Notes under the pieces: model-generated
The model's input: the letters and a program-made list of their open reading frames with translations, nothing else
Told to the model about the DNA's origin: nothing
Database searches by the model: none
Assembly: GCA_029721435.1 (NCBI GenBank)
Contig: CM056588.1
Coordinates: 40,503,430-40,567,429 of the forward strand
Source: Gymnothorax reevesii
Lineage: Eukaryota; Chordata; Actinopteri; Anguilliformes; Muraenidae
Direction of reading: 5' to 3'
DNA length: 64,000 bases
Shown: positions 31,400-42,700 of the stretch, in pieces
How the letters are laid out: each line of letters opens with the position of its first letter
How positions within the stretch are numbered: position 1 is the stretch's first letter
Program-made: the position numbers and the translations under genes

Positions 31400-31533
31400 C
31401 GTTAGAATCGGCTGTAAACGTATTATTTCGCATTTTGTATTGCAGATTTAATCACGCTTCATGTTTGCAACGTTTACGACTATAGGTTTTACGAACTACA
31501 TGACGGGGACTCGCCACATCCCGCTATTAATCG
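31340..31533 (+). other. ppp6r3: Putative untranslated exon 1 of PPP6R3
   Basis: Coding exon 1 has an acceptor ten bases before the ATG, so an upstream untranslated exon must exist. A stretch after the CCAAT/YY1/E2F cluster ends at the donor-like tcg|gtaggt (31534). The 3' neighbour is rich in TAGCTAGC and ACGTTAGC words common in fish first introns. Both ends are guesses. Confidence 0.33.
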
Positions 31534-32454
31534 GTAGGTACGAGCGAGCCCATGCAGTTCTTAGCATTGGCCACAGGAGTGACTAGCAAGCGCTAGCTGG
31601 CTGGCTAACTCCGATCTGTTTTGCACAGTCAGACTGGTTTAGATATTTGTCTGGGCCATGAAGCTTATTAATCTTGTGTGCAATGTTTTATTTATGTTAG
31701 CTAGCTATATCATAGACTGCCGAAATAGGAATGTAGATATACCCGCGGGGTGCCTTTTTGTTTCAATAGCTATATGTCAACACTTCTTGTAAGGTTAGCT
31801 GGGCTAGCAAGCTAAAAGGGTTATGAAGCCGGGTTCATTGCTCATGATTGCTAGTTAGCTAGAACTAGGAGCCACTTAAGTTCTTGTTTTTCTCTAATCG
31901 TTGGACAGCATACGATTTGCCATCTACCTTTGCCAACAAGCTTGAGTGCTCAGAAACACCATAGCCAGCCAGCTTGGTTAACTTTCTATATTTTATGGCT
32001 TTTATAGCCCTATGAGAACTTTATTTGGTTAATCAATAAAAGGAACATTCCTCTGACGTACCGGCATTTGTAAAATTATTTTGGCTAACTTACCTAGCTA
32101 TCTAACCTAAAGGAGTCGTTACAGCCATAATACCTGGCTTGTAAGCTATCATAAGTCACATACTCGTGATCCAACTAACGTTAGCTAGGGACATGTACAT
32201 TGTGAGTTGATCAAACTAACTGGGATAACTAGCTGGTTATGCGTTGTGATGCTGATGTAACTGTTAACGTAAGTTGGGTTTGTTGGTTCTCCAAGCGAGC
32301 TAATGTTTACGTTAACGGTTTCATTGCAGTCTCATTTTCTTCCTAGTTTGGGATCAATAGCTTGATCGGCTACACCAAACCAGTGAATTGGGCTGTAGTT
32401 GGCTGACATTTAGTCGTATTATAACCTTACGATGGCGTTAACTTAACTTAGTTC

Positions 32455-32614
32455 AGCCGCCTTCACATTGGACGCGAAACGAATTTTTCGCACGACAGAT
32501 TACATTCAAAGTCAATGCAAAGACGCGAATGCATGCGTGTATTCGCGTCTTTGCATTGACTTAGAATTTAAAATGTCCGAAAAATTCGTTTTACGTCTGG
32601 TGTGAAAGCAGCTT
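32455..32614. mobile_element. Palindromic MITE, copy A
   Basis: Almost the whole element is one inverted repeat. The outer arms are ccttcacattggacgcgaaa and ttttacgtctggtgtgaaag. The inner stem of 22 perfect base pairs (32509-32530 with 32541-32562) closes a 10-base loop. Confidence 0.75.
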
Positions 32615-32952
32615 TACAACTGTAATGTGTTGACTTGTGCCCGTTGACGCTGCCGGTTGTAAATGCATTTAGTTAGCTTGCTTTCCAAGCTGGCGAGCAC
32701 TAATCGGCAGCACCGTCGGGGTGAACTTGGATAGCTAATGATAACTTTAGTCAAAAGCCAGTTACCCTGTCTGACACCAACAAACTGAAATTGGTTAAAT
32801 GGGCAACATTGGCTATCGAGTCGGCAAACAGGCAAAGTTTCTTGCAAATTTCATGCTCCTCAGACGCATCCAAGTTGGCTAAATGGTTATATAAGTTAAC
32901 TAACTTTGCCGCATTTATTGTTTTAAGTCGACCTTTGGCCGTGACCCAACTT

Positions 32953-33099
32953 TAGCCGCTTTCACACTGGACGCGAAACGAATTTTTCGCACGATAGATT
33001 ACATTCAAAGTCAATGCAAGTCAAGTCAAGGCTTTACATTAATTTTGAATTTAATCTGTCGTGCGAAAAATTCGTTTCGCGTCCGGTGTGAAAGCAGCT
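32953..33099. mobile_element. Palindromic MITE, copy B
   Basis: Same family as 32455-32614, with gctttcacactggacgcgaa and ttcgcgtccggtgtgaaagc arms. TTTA flanks both sides and may be a target duplication. The centre differs from copy A, carrying an AGTCA-repeat loop. Confidence 0.75.
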
Positions 33100-36000
33100 T
33101 TAACGTTACGGGATATTGGCTGACGAAGTCTTTTCGCGTGAATGTGGAAAAAAAAGATGTCTTGGTTGTCGAATGTTGACATGGTAACGTTATCTTGTTG
33201 ACGCCGATCCGGTGCTGATTACTTATGAATAATTACAATTTCGCCGGTTCCTTGGTTTTCACTGAAGATTGTTGTCACGTTATCATCGACGAGGTCCAAT
33301 TTACAGATTAGGCTTGGATTTATACGAGGCTGTTTTAGGGCGAAAGTTGATATTACTCCATCTGCCTTCTGAAGTGCCTTTGGAAGGAAACTTCAGAACG
33401 GATCCGAATTGGAAAAGGCCGGAAAGGAACGTCAGTAACTTTATTGCAGCTCATGCCCAAATCTTTCATCTAACGTGCTATGGAAGGATCAGAGTGTAGT
33501 GTAACCTTAGATCGTCTCCTGCAATGTTCTCGTTACCTGTGGTAAGAAATCTATGTACAGGGGAGAATGAGTGATGACGTCAGTGGTGATATGCCTGGTG
33601 GAAATATAATGCCTCTTGGAGAATAGGAGGAATTTCTTTATGTGAGACTTGGTGTTGGAGACTTGGCTCCAGATAATGGTCAGGTTGTGTAACTAGTGTA
33701 TACAAGTGAATGTACGTGTGTAGGGTGGCGGGATAATGAGAGGGCAGTTTTTTGATGTTTAAATTAGTGACGTAGTCCTTTGCTAATGTTCTGTTGCCGA
33801 GGACTTTGAACTGTCACGCTTATGAGCTTAGTGCCTGGTCCTGGTGAGGAAACTGAAACTGCTGAAAATGTGGTCAGAGTGCTGTCAGAACGGGCCCATT
33901 ATGCCCGGATAAACTTACTGTGGGGGAGCTTTTAAATCCCCCAATCCACCTCGCCCTGTCAGAATACGATCGCTCTGAGATGCCTTTACCACGATAATTC
34001 TCTGAACGGGCTCAGGTGAGATGTAATTTAAGCAGAATGAGAGAATTTACTCATGGCTAACCGTTGGTGTCTTAAAATGCACTGAGAGAGAGGGAGGGGA
34101 GAGGAGGCATCGTCCATCACGAGCGCTGTTCCTCTTTCCGCTGTTGCTCTCGCTTAGCTCAGCGGTCACTGACGGCCGGCTGAGAGACCGTCTCATCGTG
34201 TGATTGTGAAGAGCTGGAGCGGGTCCAGTGCCTACGCTGGCGCGGTGCATTGAACCCAGTGCGCGGTCTAATAAAACGCTCCCTCTCCTTTCCGTCGCGC
34301 ACAAGAAAACGAGCCTAACTGCTGTCTGTGCAGAAATGGAGCCTACGCTCGCCTGTCACCTTTAACCTCTGACACCTGCCCGGAAAACGCTCAACATAAC
34401 ACTTACACGGCACTGCACGTGCTCAGTAGACGAGTGGACTTGGCACGCAGATGCGACTGCTGGCTGTTGCGTTAATAAAGGGTTTCAGCTGGTGTATGAA
34501 TGCCACTCTCAGTTCGTGGAGGCTGTGTGGTAATGCAGTGTATTCTGGGAAATACGGTGTCCCATTTTTGGTCTTCAACGGACTGCCAGTGTGTCTTCTG
34601 ACTGTTTATGACGTTAATTAGGCCTATTCATGTTGATGGGAGATTTTGCCGGTGATACGGTTGTGTTGGTGGCAACAGTTGCCTGACAACAATGAGAATG
34701 GATTGAAAAGAGGTGTCTCAGCACTGTACATGGGGGTTGTCTGCGTCATTAAGTCAGATGGTTGCTCGTACTTTGAGCAGGGGAGGGTGTGGCTGCTATA
34801 CAAGGAACTTTGGAAGGTGTCTGCTTCTCGTTGTGACGCCGTCACGTGACATCATGATTGGGAAGTGTACAGCCCTGTGACTCAAGTTGAAAGTATGGCT
34901 TTCACGTTATGTGGAGTTCGGTTGTATTAGGTTTCTCTCTGACTGAATGCTTTTGTGCATCTATATCTGTGACGGGTAAAATGGCCCACTGGGTCTGGGT
35001 TGGTTGACTGTTGATGGGGTGGTGGAAATGGTTTTGCGGTGATGCAATAAATACTCCGTCAGAGAATCAAGAAATTGTTGGCGTATTGGTTTTGCCTCAC
35101 ATCGTGCAAGCTATTGCACTTGCAGTCACTGCAAGATCCTATGACAGGCTTTTAACCTTAAAATTTACAGTTTGTGTCCCTAACTGTCTATAAGATTGTT
35201 TGTGACTGTCGCTTAGATCAAACCTTTAAAATATTATATAAAATGCAAATTTCTGTTCCGAGCGGAAAGCTTTTAGTGTTTAATTTCACTTGCAAAAATG
35301 ATTTGCCTACCTTAGTTGGTGCTCTGGTTGAACAAGTATCCATTCTTGTTGGAAAAGTTATCAGGGGTGAATCGACTTTTTTTTTTTTTTTGGCTACTTG
35401 ACTCAGTTCAATCTGTTCCAGGTCGGTTTCTCCAGGTTCGATGTAGAAGGCAGATTTTTTTAAACATTTTTGCCTGGTTTACGATATGATGTCATTCTGT
35501 AATGGTGGAAAGCAATGCAGTGATTGGAGAGTGACACTGGTTTTTTTGTTTGCCTTACAGGTGCGCTCTGATTGGTTAGGGCGCAAAGGTCATTCCCGCT
35601 GTATGTGTCCCATTTCTGAGGGTTTCTCCGGTCACCGAAATCTGCAAAGCCTGTAATGGGCAAGAACTCTCCGAGAGCACAAGCATTATTTTATTTTTGA
35701 CTCCCGATTTTACCCTCACAACTGCCTCACCCAGGTAAGGCTGTCCTCGCAGAGTTGCACAACGCTTCAAATGTAATTATGTATTTAATCTCTGCAGCGC
35801 ATTTAATTGTGTTGCATAGTTTTGTTTGCTTGTATTTGGGCACTGTGGAATGGCAAGGTTGGCCACAACCCACTCTTAATTTGGGAGAAAAAAAAAACAT
35901 TTTTCCACAGGTATGCAAAATGTCTGTTTCCTCATTGAGACAGTAAAGCCTGGTGAACATCGTTGCATACTTACTGAAGATAGCGGAGTTCCCACGATTT

Positions 36001-36520
36001 TTAGAAAATTGTTTGAAAACCTCCTTGTCAGAGTGTGGTGCAGTCACCTCAAATAGTTTTTTTGCTAGTTATTTTTTTCTTAATAGTGGTTGGAATTCAC
36101 AATGATGTCTTCTCTTTTGATTGTTGAGATCTTTAAGCTGTGTTCTGTACACAAGGCAGCATTGGAATGCTAATGCAGGAGAGATCTTGGTGATGTCACT
36201 GAGTAGGGTCAACAGTGTGGGAGACTCCTCTTTGTATGCCAAGTGGATACACCCTTGCAGTGCAGTCTGTAGTGTTGTGAAATCCGGGGTCAATAATGGT
36301 GAAGGTCCTGCTGTGTTTTTCCTCCAACCATGAGCTCAGTCAGCTGATTTCACCAATAAGTCCTACCTTCCAACAGCAGAACTGCTCTAATGAGCAGATC
36401 TAGTTGTCTGAAGCAACATGTTGTGGAGGGCTTTTATATCCTTTCTCTCCTCTGGCGGTTCCCCTCCTCGCCCCTCCTGATCAAATCGTGCCCCCCCCCT
36501 TCCCTGGCAGAAGCGGCACT

Positions 36521-36747
36521 ATGTTCTGGAAGTTTGACTTGCACACCACGTCGCACATTGACACACTCCTGGAGAAGGAGGATGTGACCCTGACGGAGGT
36601 GATGGATGAGGAGGATGTTCTGCAGGAATGCAAGGCCCAGAACCGCAAACTGGTCGACTTCCTGGTGCGGCCCCAGTGCATGGAGGACCTTGTGAACTTC
36701 ATTACCCAGGAGCCGTGCGAGGACATGGACGAGAAGATCAAATACAA
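36521..36747 (+). CDS. ppp6r3: PPP6R3 coding exon 1 (start codon)
   Basis: Acceptor ccctggcag ends at 36510 and leaves ten untranslated bases before the ATG at 36521; donor acaa|gtaagt. It encodes [37 protein letters not shown] and [10 protein letters not shown]. An upstream in-frame ATG at 36404 lies before the acceptor and is intronic. The exon must be joined to an untranslated exon further upstream. Confidence 0.95.
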
Positions 36748-39700
36748 GTAAGTGAACCCGCTGGCCTTATCTGTCAGACTGTTTGCTGTTGCTTTAAACA
36801 GGCTCTTGATGAATATGTGTGCTGAAGTCTGTATAATGATGGGCAGGCTGATGTAAACTGTGGTTTTGACTGTGTAGACTGTTGGCGGGATTCTACATAC
36901 CGTGTGATATTCCCTCAGGTTTCTGCTTTCAGAAATGATTTTGTGCTCTTAATGAGTTGAGGGCTGACATAGCTGAGCTGAGTTCTTGAATTCCTCTCTG
37001 TTGTCCCAGCTCCGCAAAGTGTTTTAGCATAATCGGCTTACACGACTATCCTTTTGGGTAGCGTTTAACTCGCTGCTGTCCCTTCCCTGATCCCCATGGT
37101 AACCTTCTCGCCCTTTGACCCCTGACCTTTACCTTAGGTACCCCAACATATCGTGCGAGCTGCTGACGTCGGACGTGGGCCAGATGAACGACAGGCTGGG
37201 GGAAGACGAGAGCCTGCTGATGAAGCTGTACGGCTTCCTGCAGAACGAGCCGCCACTAAACCCCCTGCTTGCCAGCTTCTTCAGCAAGGTGCTGAGCATC
37301 CTCATCAGCCGCAAGCCCGAACAGGTGAGCCTCTGTGGGTGGAGTTTCTGTTCGGGAGAGCTTTAATGAGTGGAGTTTAGGACCAGATGAGCTTCAGGGG
37401 GTGGGGTTTCTGACCAGGTGAGTTTCAAGGAGTATTGGGAGGGATTTCTGACTAAGGTGAGCTTTAGCAGGTGGGATTTTTCACCAGGTAAGCTTTAGTC
37501 ACTGGAGTGTCTGATTAGGTGTGCTTTCATGGGTGGGTTTCTGACTAGGTGTGCTTGGGGGGTGGGGGGTCATGCTGGTTAGAGTTTCTTGACTGGGTGA
37601 GCAACAATGAACAGGTTAGAATAACTGGATGGGGTTTCTGACCTGGTGAGCTCTGCTGACCAGGTGTGTTTTGCTGGTTGGGGTTTCTGGTCATATGAGA
37701 TGTAATGGGTGAGGGTTCTGATCAGGTGAGATTTAGTGGATGGGGCAACCTGCATCCTTGTCTGATTGGGTTGGTTGTTCAGCTTGCTGAGGTGAGCACA
37801 GCTGTACTAGCCTTGAGCCTTGCCCTGATTCTTTGTTCCTCTGTGACAGTGCTCTGTGTTCATGTTCTCTGCTGTACTTGTAAAACCCTCATGCTCCTGG
37901 TGAATGTGCAGATAGTGGAGTTTCTGAGGAAGAGAGAGGACTTTGTGGACCTGATGATCAAACACATCGGCACATCGGCCATCATGGACCTCCTGCTCCG
38001 CATGCTGACCTGCATCGAGCCCCAGCAGCTCCGCCAGGATGTCTTAAATGTGAGCTTCCCCCCCCAATCCTGATTCTCCCCTCCCTACCATTGGATAGTC
38101 CTGCAGCTGTGACCTGCTGTCCCATTTTATACTCCTCTAAAGCTTGATATCTTATTCACTTGCCGAAGTCCTCCTGCTCTGGGGCGGCCAGGCACCTCTA
38201 TACCAAAGGCTTTGTAAACTGAGCTGACTGGGCTTGTAACAAGCTGAGCACCTCTTTCCTGGATTATACTGTTTAAGCCGTACACTTTGTGGGTTTCTGT
38301 CTGTATTTGTTCACTGTGCATGTCTGGTGTATGTATGCATGTCTTTGTGTCTGCATGTGTATTTCTGAGTGCATGCGTGTGAACATGCTACTTTGTATGT
38401 GTGTATTTGTGCAAGTATGTTGACGCATATTTTTGTGTGGGCGTGTGTGTGTGTGCACGAGTATGTGTAGGTGTGGGTGTTTTTGTAAATATTTGAAAAT
38501 GTCTTTGCTGTTGTAGCTACACTAATGACCCAAGACATTAAAACCGCAAGTCAAGCTCTGCTGACAGACCTTGACTGTAAGCGAACCGTCGGTTTTTGTA
38601 GTCGACATGTGAACCGGCAACAGGGTGTTGGACACGTAAGACTCATCAATGTACAAGGGAAATGAAGGCCATCCCGTCTGGTCCACAATGACAGAAGGGC
38701 TACAGTAGCACAAGTAAGGAAAATCTTAATGATGCCCATGAGAAGAATATCACAATACACACTGCATCGCTCACTGCTACATGTTGCACTTTGTAGCTCC
38801 TTACCAGCCGGAATCCTTATTCTAACTTCGATCCACGCCGGAAATGTCTGCCGTGGGCACGTTTGCTTCGGGACTGGACCTTGGAGTAATTGAAGAACCT
38901 GGTCCTGCGAGTGCTGGTTTCTTTTACATCATGTGCCTTAACTGGTTACATGAGCGGAATTTACCTGGAGAAGAGATTACAACCAGGATTTTCCAAATTG
39001 GCTGGTGGGCGTTCGCTCGATTGGCAGTTTTTCAACTTGCGGTACTACCTGTATTTTGACTGAAATGTATAATACTCGCATCTTGAAAGGAAACTATCCA
39101 CATTGCATTTTTTTGGGGGGCGGGGGTAAAACTTGTGGGGCTGCTGTTTTTGGGGAAGATTAGTTAAACATGGCATGAATCCACTTTGAGACGGTCATCA
39201 TGTCAATTTTAATTACTACGAACTTGTTGTATAGCGAAGCAACGGTTTCTCTTGCAAAGTCGATGCATGAAATGAACCCCCTATTTTTTCTTTCTTTTTC
39301 TTGCTGCCGAGTGACTGGGGAGATCAAGCGGAAACACCGCTGAATGCTGTGCATTTCATCGTCATCAGAAAGAACAACAGCTTCGTATGATTTGCTTAAA
39401 ATATTCTCAGATTTGAATATGGGAATTAATATGCCATCACCAATGATACATTTTGCAGTTGACTCACCAGGATTTCATGCCTCTGATTTACCTCCCCATT
39501 CTCTTGCATTGAAAGTTTGATACTCGCATAAATATGAAGGATGCATTTCAAATCGAGAGTTTCCAACATGCGCCTGTATGCGCTCAATAATAAAAGATTC
39601 CTGGTTTTGTGTAATTGCCATTCTTGCACCGTAAGTACAAGTGAATCTGGTCTTTCAGACAAAGTCCTTAGACATTAATCATGATCTCATTGCACAACTG

Positions 39701-42700
39701 GACAATCTCGCATTCGTCCAACCACCTAGTAGGGGGGGGTCTGTTCTGGAGTTAAACTCTGTTTTCCAGGGTGAACTTATGTCTGTACAGTTTCTTAGGA
39801 AAACTTTGAGCAGATCTCCAAAATAAAACTGGGACCTAACATGACAGTTTGGTAAAAATTTAACAGACAATTTTGAGGAAAAAAATCTAACAAACACCAA
39901 ATATTGGAAAGGTCTTTTAACAATACATATCACATTCTTTGACTTTTGCTGTGCTATTTTGGTGAATGGGGTGATCAAATTCAGAAACTGCCTCTTCATT
40001 GCAGAAGCTTAAAGTCTTGGGCAGTTGTTTGCAAAATGCATTATACACATTGTCAACTGCATTTTAAGCCATATATTCGAAGTCTTAAAAATATTGTTTT
40101 ATGCTGTGAATCAATCTGAAACCACAGGTTTTCAAGGCTTAAAATGATTAGTAGATGAAAAATTAAATGCGCGGATGTGGTGGGTCCACAGAAAATGGAT
40201 AAACGCCACCATAATTCTTGCGTTAAATATGCGTGTTTGGAAGTCTCCTTGTAATATCATCCAATGAGTAATTAAAAGCTGCATGTCGGTTGCGAATGAT
40301 TCTGGACATATAGCTCTATGATGATGTCCAGGGACACCTTTTCGAGCTGAAAGGGGAACCGGTACAGAGAGGGGCTCCTCAGCAGCGAGAGTCTGTCAGC
40401 TGGAGGGAGCTGGGGCCTGGAATATGCGAGCTGATGAACAGTACTGTGCAGAAGTCTTAAACGCCCAACATTTTTTAATTTAAATCTGGCTTGTTTGGGT
40501 TTTTTTGTTTTCCCGACATTACGGTTTTCATCTTAATCAACACTATTTGAAATTCCAAATTCTAATCTAAAATAGTTTCATCAATAAGTACCCGCATTTC
40601 CTTAAACAGTTGATGTAGATAATTATAGCCTTTACAGAACCCTGATATCGGAGTCATTATGGCTGTCTGAAATTACTGATAGGGATTAGACTCAAGTGAG
40701 ACAGAAAGTCCGCTGAAGAACGGTGGACAGTTTTCAACTCTGCTTGGAAAAAGCATGATGATGATCATCTTTCTAAACTATAGCACAACAGGACAGTGTC
40801 TTCATTTTTTGGCAAAGGGAAGTCACACCAAATATTAATTTGATTTAGTTTTCATCAATTTGCAGCTTTGCATTGTCCTTTTTTCAGTTTTTAGAAACTT
40901 AAAATTTCATAATATTTGCAAAGATATTTATCTAACGAAATTTCTTTAAACGTGCTTCTGAATTTTGCACAGTACTGTAGGTCAGCAACCCTCAGTCCCA
41001 TCAGAAATTGTCACCACCACCCGAAGACCAGACTTGGTACTCTGGTCCAGCTCCTGCGCGGTGTCAAGTTCATGGAACTGACAGTATCCTTAGAGGATGA
41101 TGTTGATAAAGCGAATGAGAGGAAGAGACTATGGTATGCAGAGATGGCGTTTGAGGCAGAACAGCAAGGCTTGGGGGCATTTGTCTGCCCAGGGCAAGTG
41201 GTTTGCAGTGGCTTTATTGCAACATCTGCCATCAGGTTGCTCAGAGACTTGGAGATCCACAGCCAAGCCCTTTGCTCAACGGTTGAAGAAACATCAGGGA
41301 TTGCAGATGCTGTAGCTATTGGCTGTGGATCGGAAGGAAGGGCCTCAGCTGGGCCCCAAGATGTGGAACATACACCCAGGTTTGATCAACCTGTGGTAAG
41401 CCTGCCTTTGCAGAGGGTGTTTTGGATTTGAAAATATGAAACACCCAATGACGTTCAGGTATACAACTGACGATATGTTCCAAACATCTGCCAGTGGGTG
41501 ATAACATCCAGAAATAATTTCCACCAGTGGCTGTCTGGGATCATCAGTTTGGTGCAGAGAGACTAAAAACGTACAAGGGATAATTGCCATCATGTCCTTT
41601 GTTTTAATGAATGCCCCAGGCAATTCTTTTAACAATTTTTGAGGAGCAAAATTGCCATTAAAATCAGAACTGTGTCCATTAATTTCAATGGTTGAACTGA
41701 GGACACCAATCTTTTTGGGGCTTGAAAATGATGCTAAACTGTGGGTGGACTGTCAATGTCACTGAGTAGAGCTTTGAATTTATTTGCTGGCTAAAAATTA
41801 TTGCAGACCTGAGAAACCCCTTCATGGTCACTGTATTTCCTGATTTCTGTGGCCCTCAGCGGGACATCACACCATGCCACATTGCACAGGTTGTTTGGGA
41901 TTGGTTTGTGGAAGATGACGATTGGTTGCCCTGGCCTCCAAATTCCACTGACCGCAATCCAACTGCGCATTTGAGAAATGTACTTGCACAACGAGTCTTA
42001 TCCGTAGCAGGGCCACCTCACGACTTCCAGGACTTGAAGGATCTGCTGCTAACACGTCAGTTACAGAAACCACCGGACACCTTTACAGGTCCCAGAGGGT
42101 CAGTGCAGTTTCTGTGGCACACAGTGGACCAACAGCATATTAGGCAGGTGGTTAAAATGTTACAGCTCATTTGGGGCATGATTACAATACGCCGTTGTGG
42201 TTTGGCACACTACAGCATATTGGGGAAGGAAGTTCATGCTGTATGTGTGTTTGTGTGTATGTGCATGCGTGCGTGCGTGTGTGTCTGTTATGTGTCCTGA
42301 GAGTTGTATCAGGAGCTGTGACAGCCTGGCGAGAAGAGTGGGCGGCACTTCGCTGCGCAGGATACGGCTGGCTGCGGCCATTTTTTCGCTGCCTAGCCGC
42401 TAAAGCGACTGGCTGATGTTGCTGCTCGCATTACCTGTGAGATTCCCTGACTGGGTATGCAGGGGCTGCGCTGCACTACGCAGGGGGTGGGGTTTGTGCT
42501 TCTGTTGTCCCGCCCCCTGGGGAGGAGCTCACTGTCAGTATCTCTCTCCTTAGTGGCTGAATGAGGAGAAGGTGGTCCAGAGACTGGTGGACATGGTGCA
42601 GCCCTGTCAGGATGAAGATGTAAGTTGCACACTTTTGCATGTACACTATTGCACACACTATTGAGCACATTCTTGATTTAGGTCTACATTTGTAAATTTA

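Larger units (their letters stand above)
31534..36510 (+). other. ppp6r3: Presumed first intron of PPP6R3
   Basis: It is rich in TAGCTAGC, GCTAAC and ACGTTAGC words between 31,560 and 32,450. It then holds two palindromic MITEs (32455-32614 and 32953-33099), a CpG-containing patch at 34,080-34,320 that is an alternative promoter candidate, and a T-run at 35376-35390. No coding sequence is seen. Confidence 0.45.
38050..42553 (+). other. PPP6R3 intron 3, filled by transposon debris
   Basis: About 4.5 kb: a TGTGTG/TGCATG-rich patch (38300-38490), then a split Tc1-like element (38515-38815 and 41740-42172) around about 2.9 kb of other sequence. The middle part has open frames that I do not recognise. 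Confidence 0.6.

Noticed and set aside
34047..34330. CpG-richer patch as PPP6R3 promoter
   Set aside because: It lacks the ordered CCAAT/YY1/E2F sites seen at 31277-31399. Retained as an alternative only.
36404..36520. Earlier in-frame ATG for PPP6R3 at 36404
   Set aside because: It lies before a good acceptor (ccctggcag at 36502-36510). The conserved protein begins MFWKFDLH at 36521.
40916..41431. 171-codon open frame in PPP6R3 intron 3
   Set aside because: No recognisable domain, no splice or start context, and it lies inside sequence inserted between two transposon fragments. Kept only as a lead, not called as a gene.
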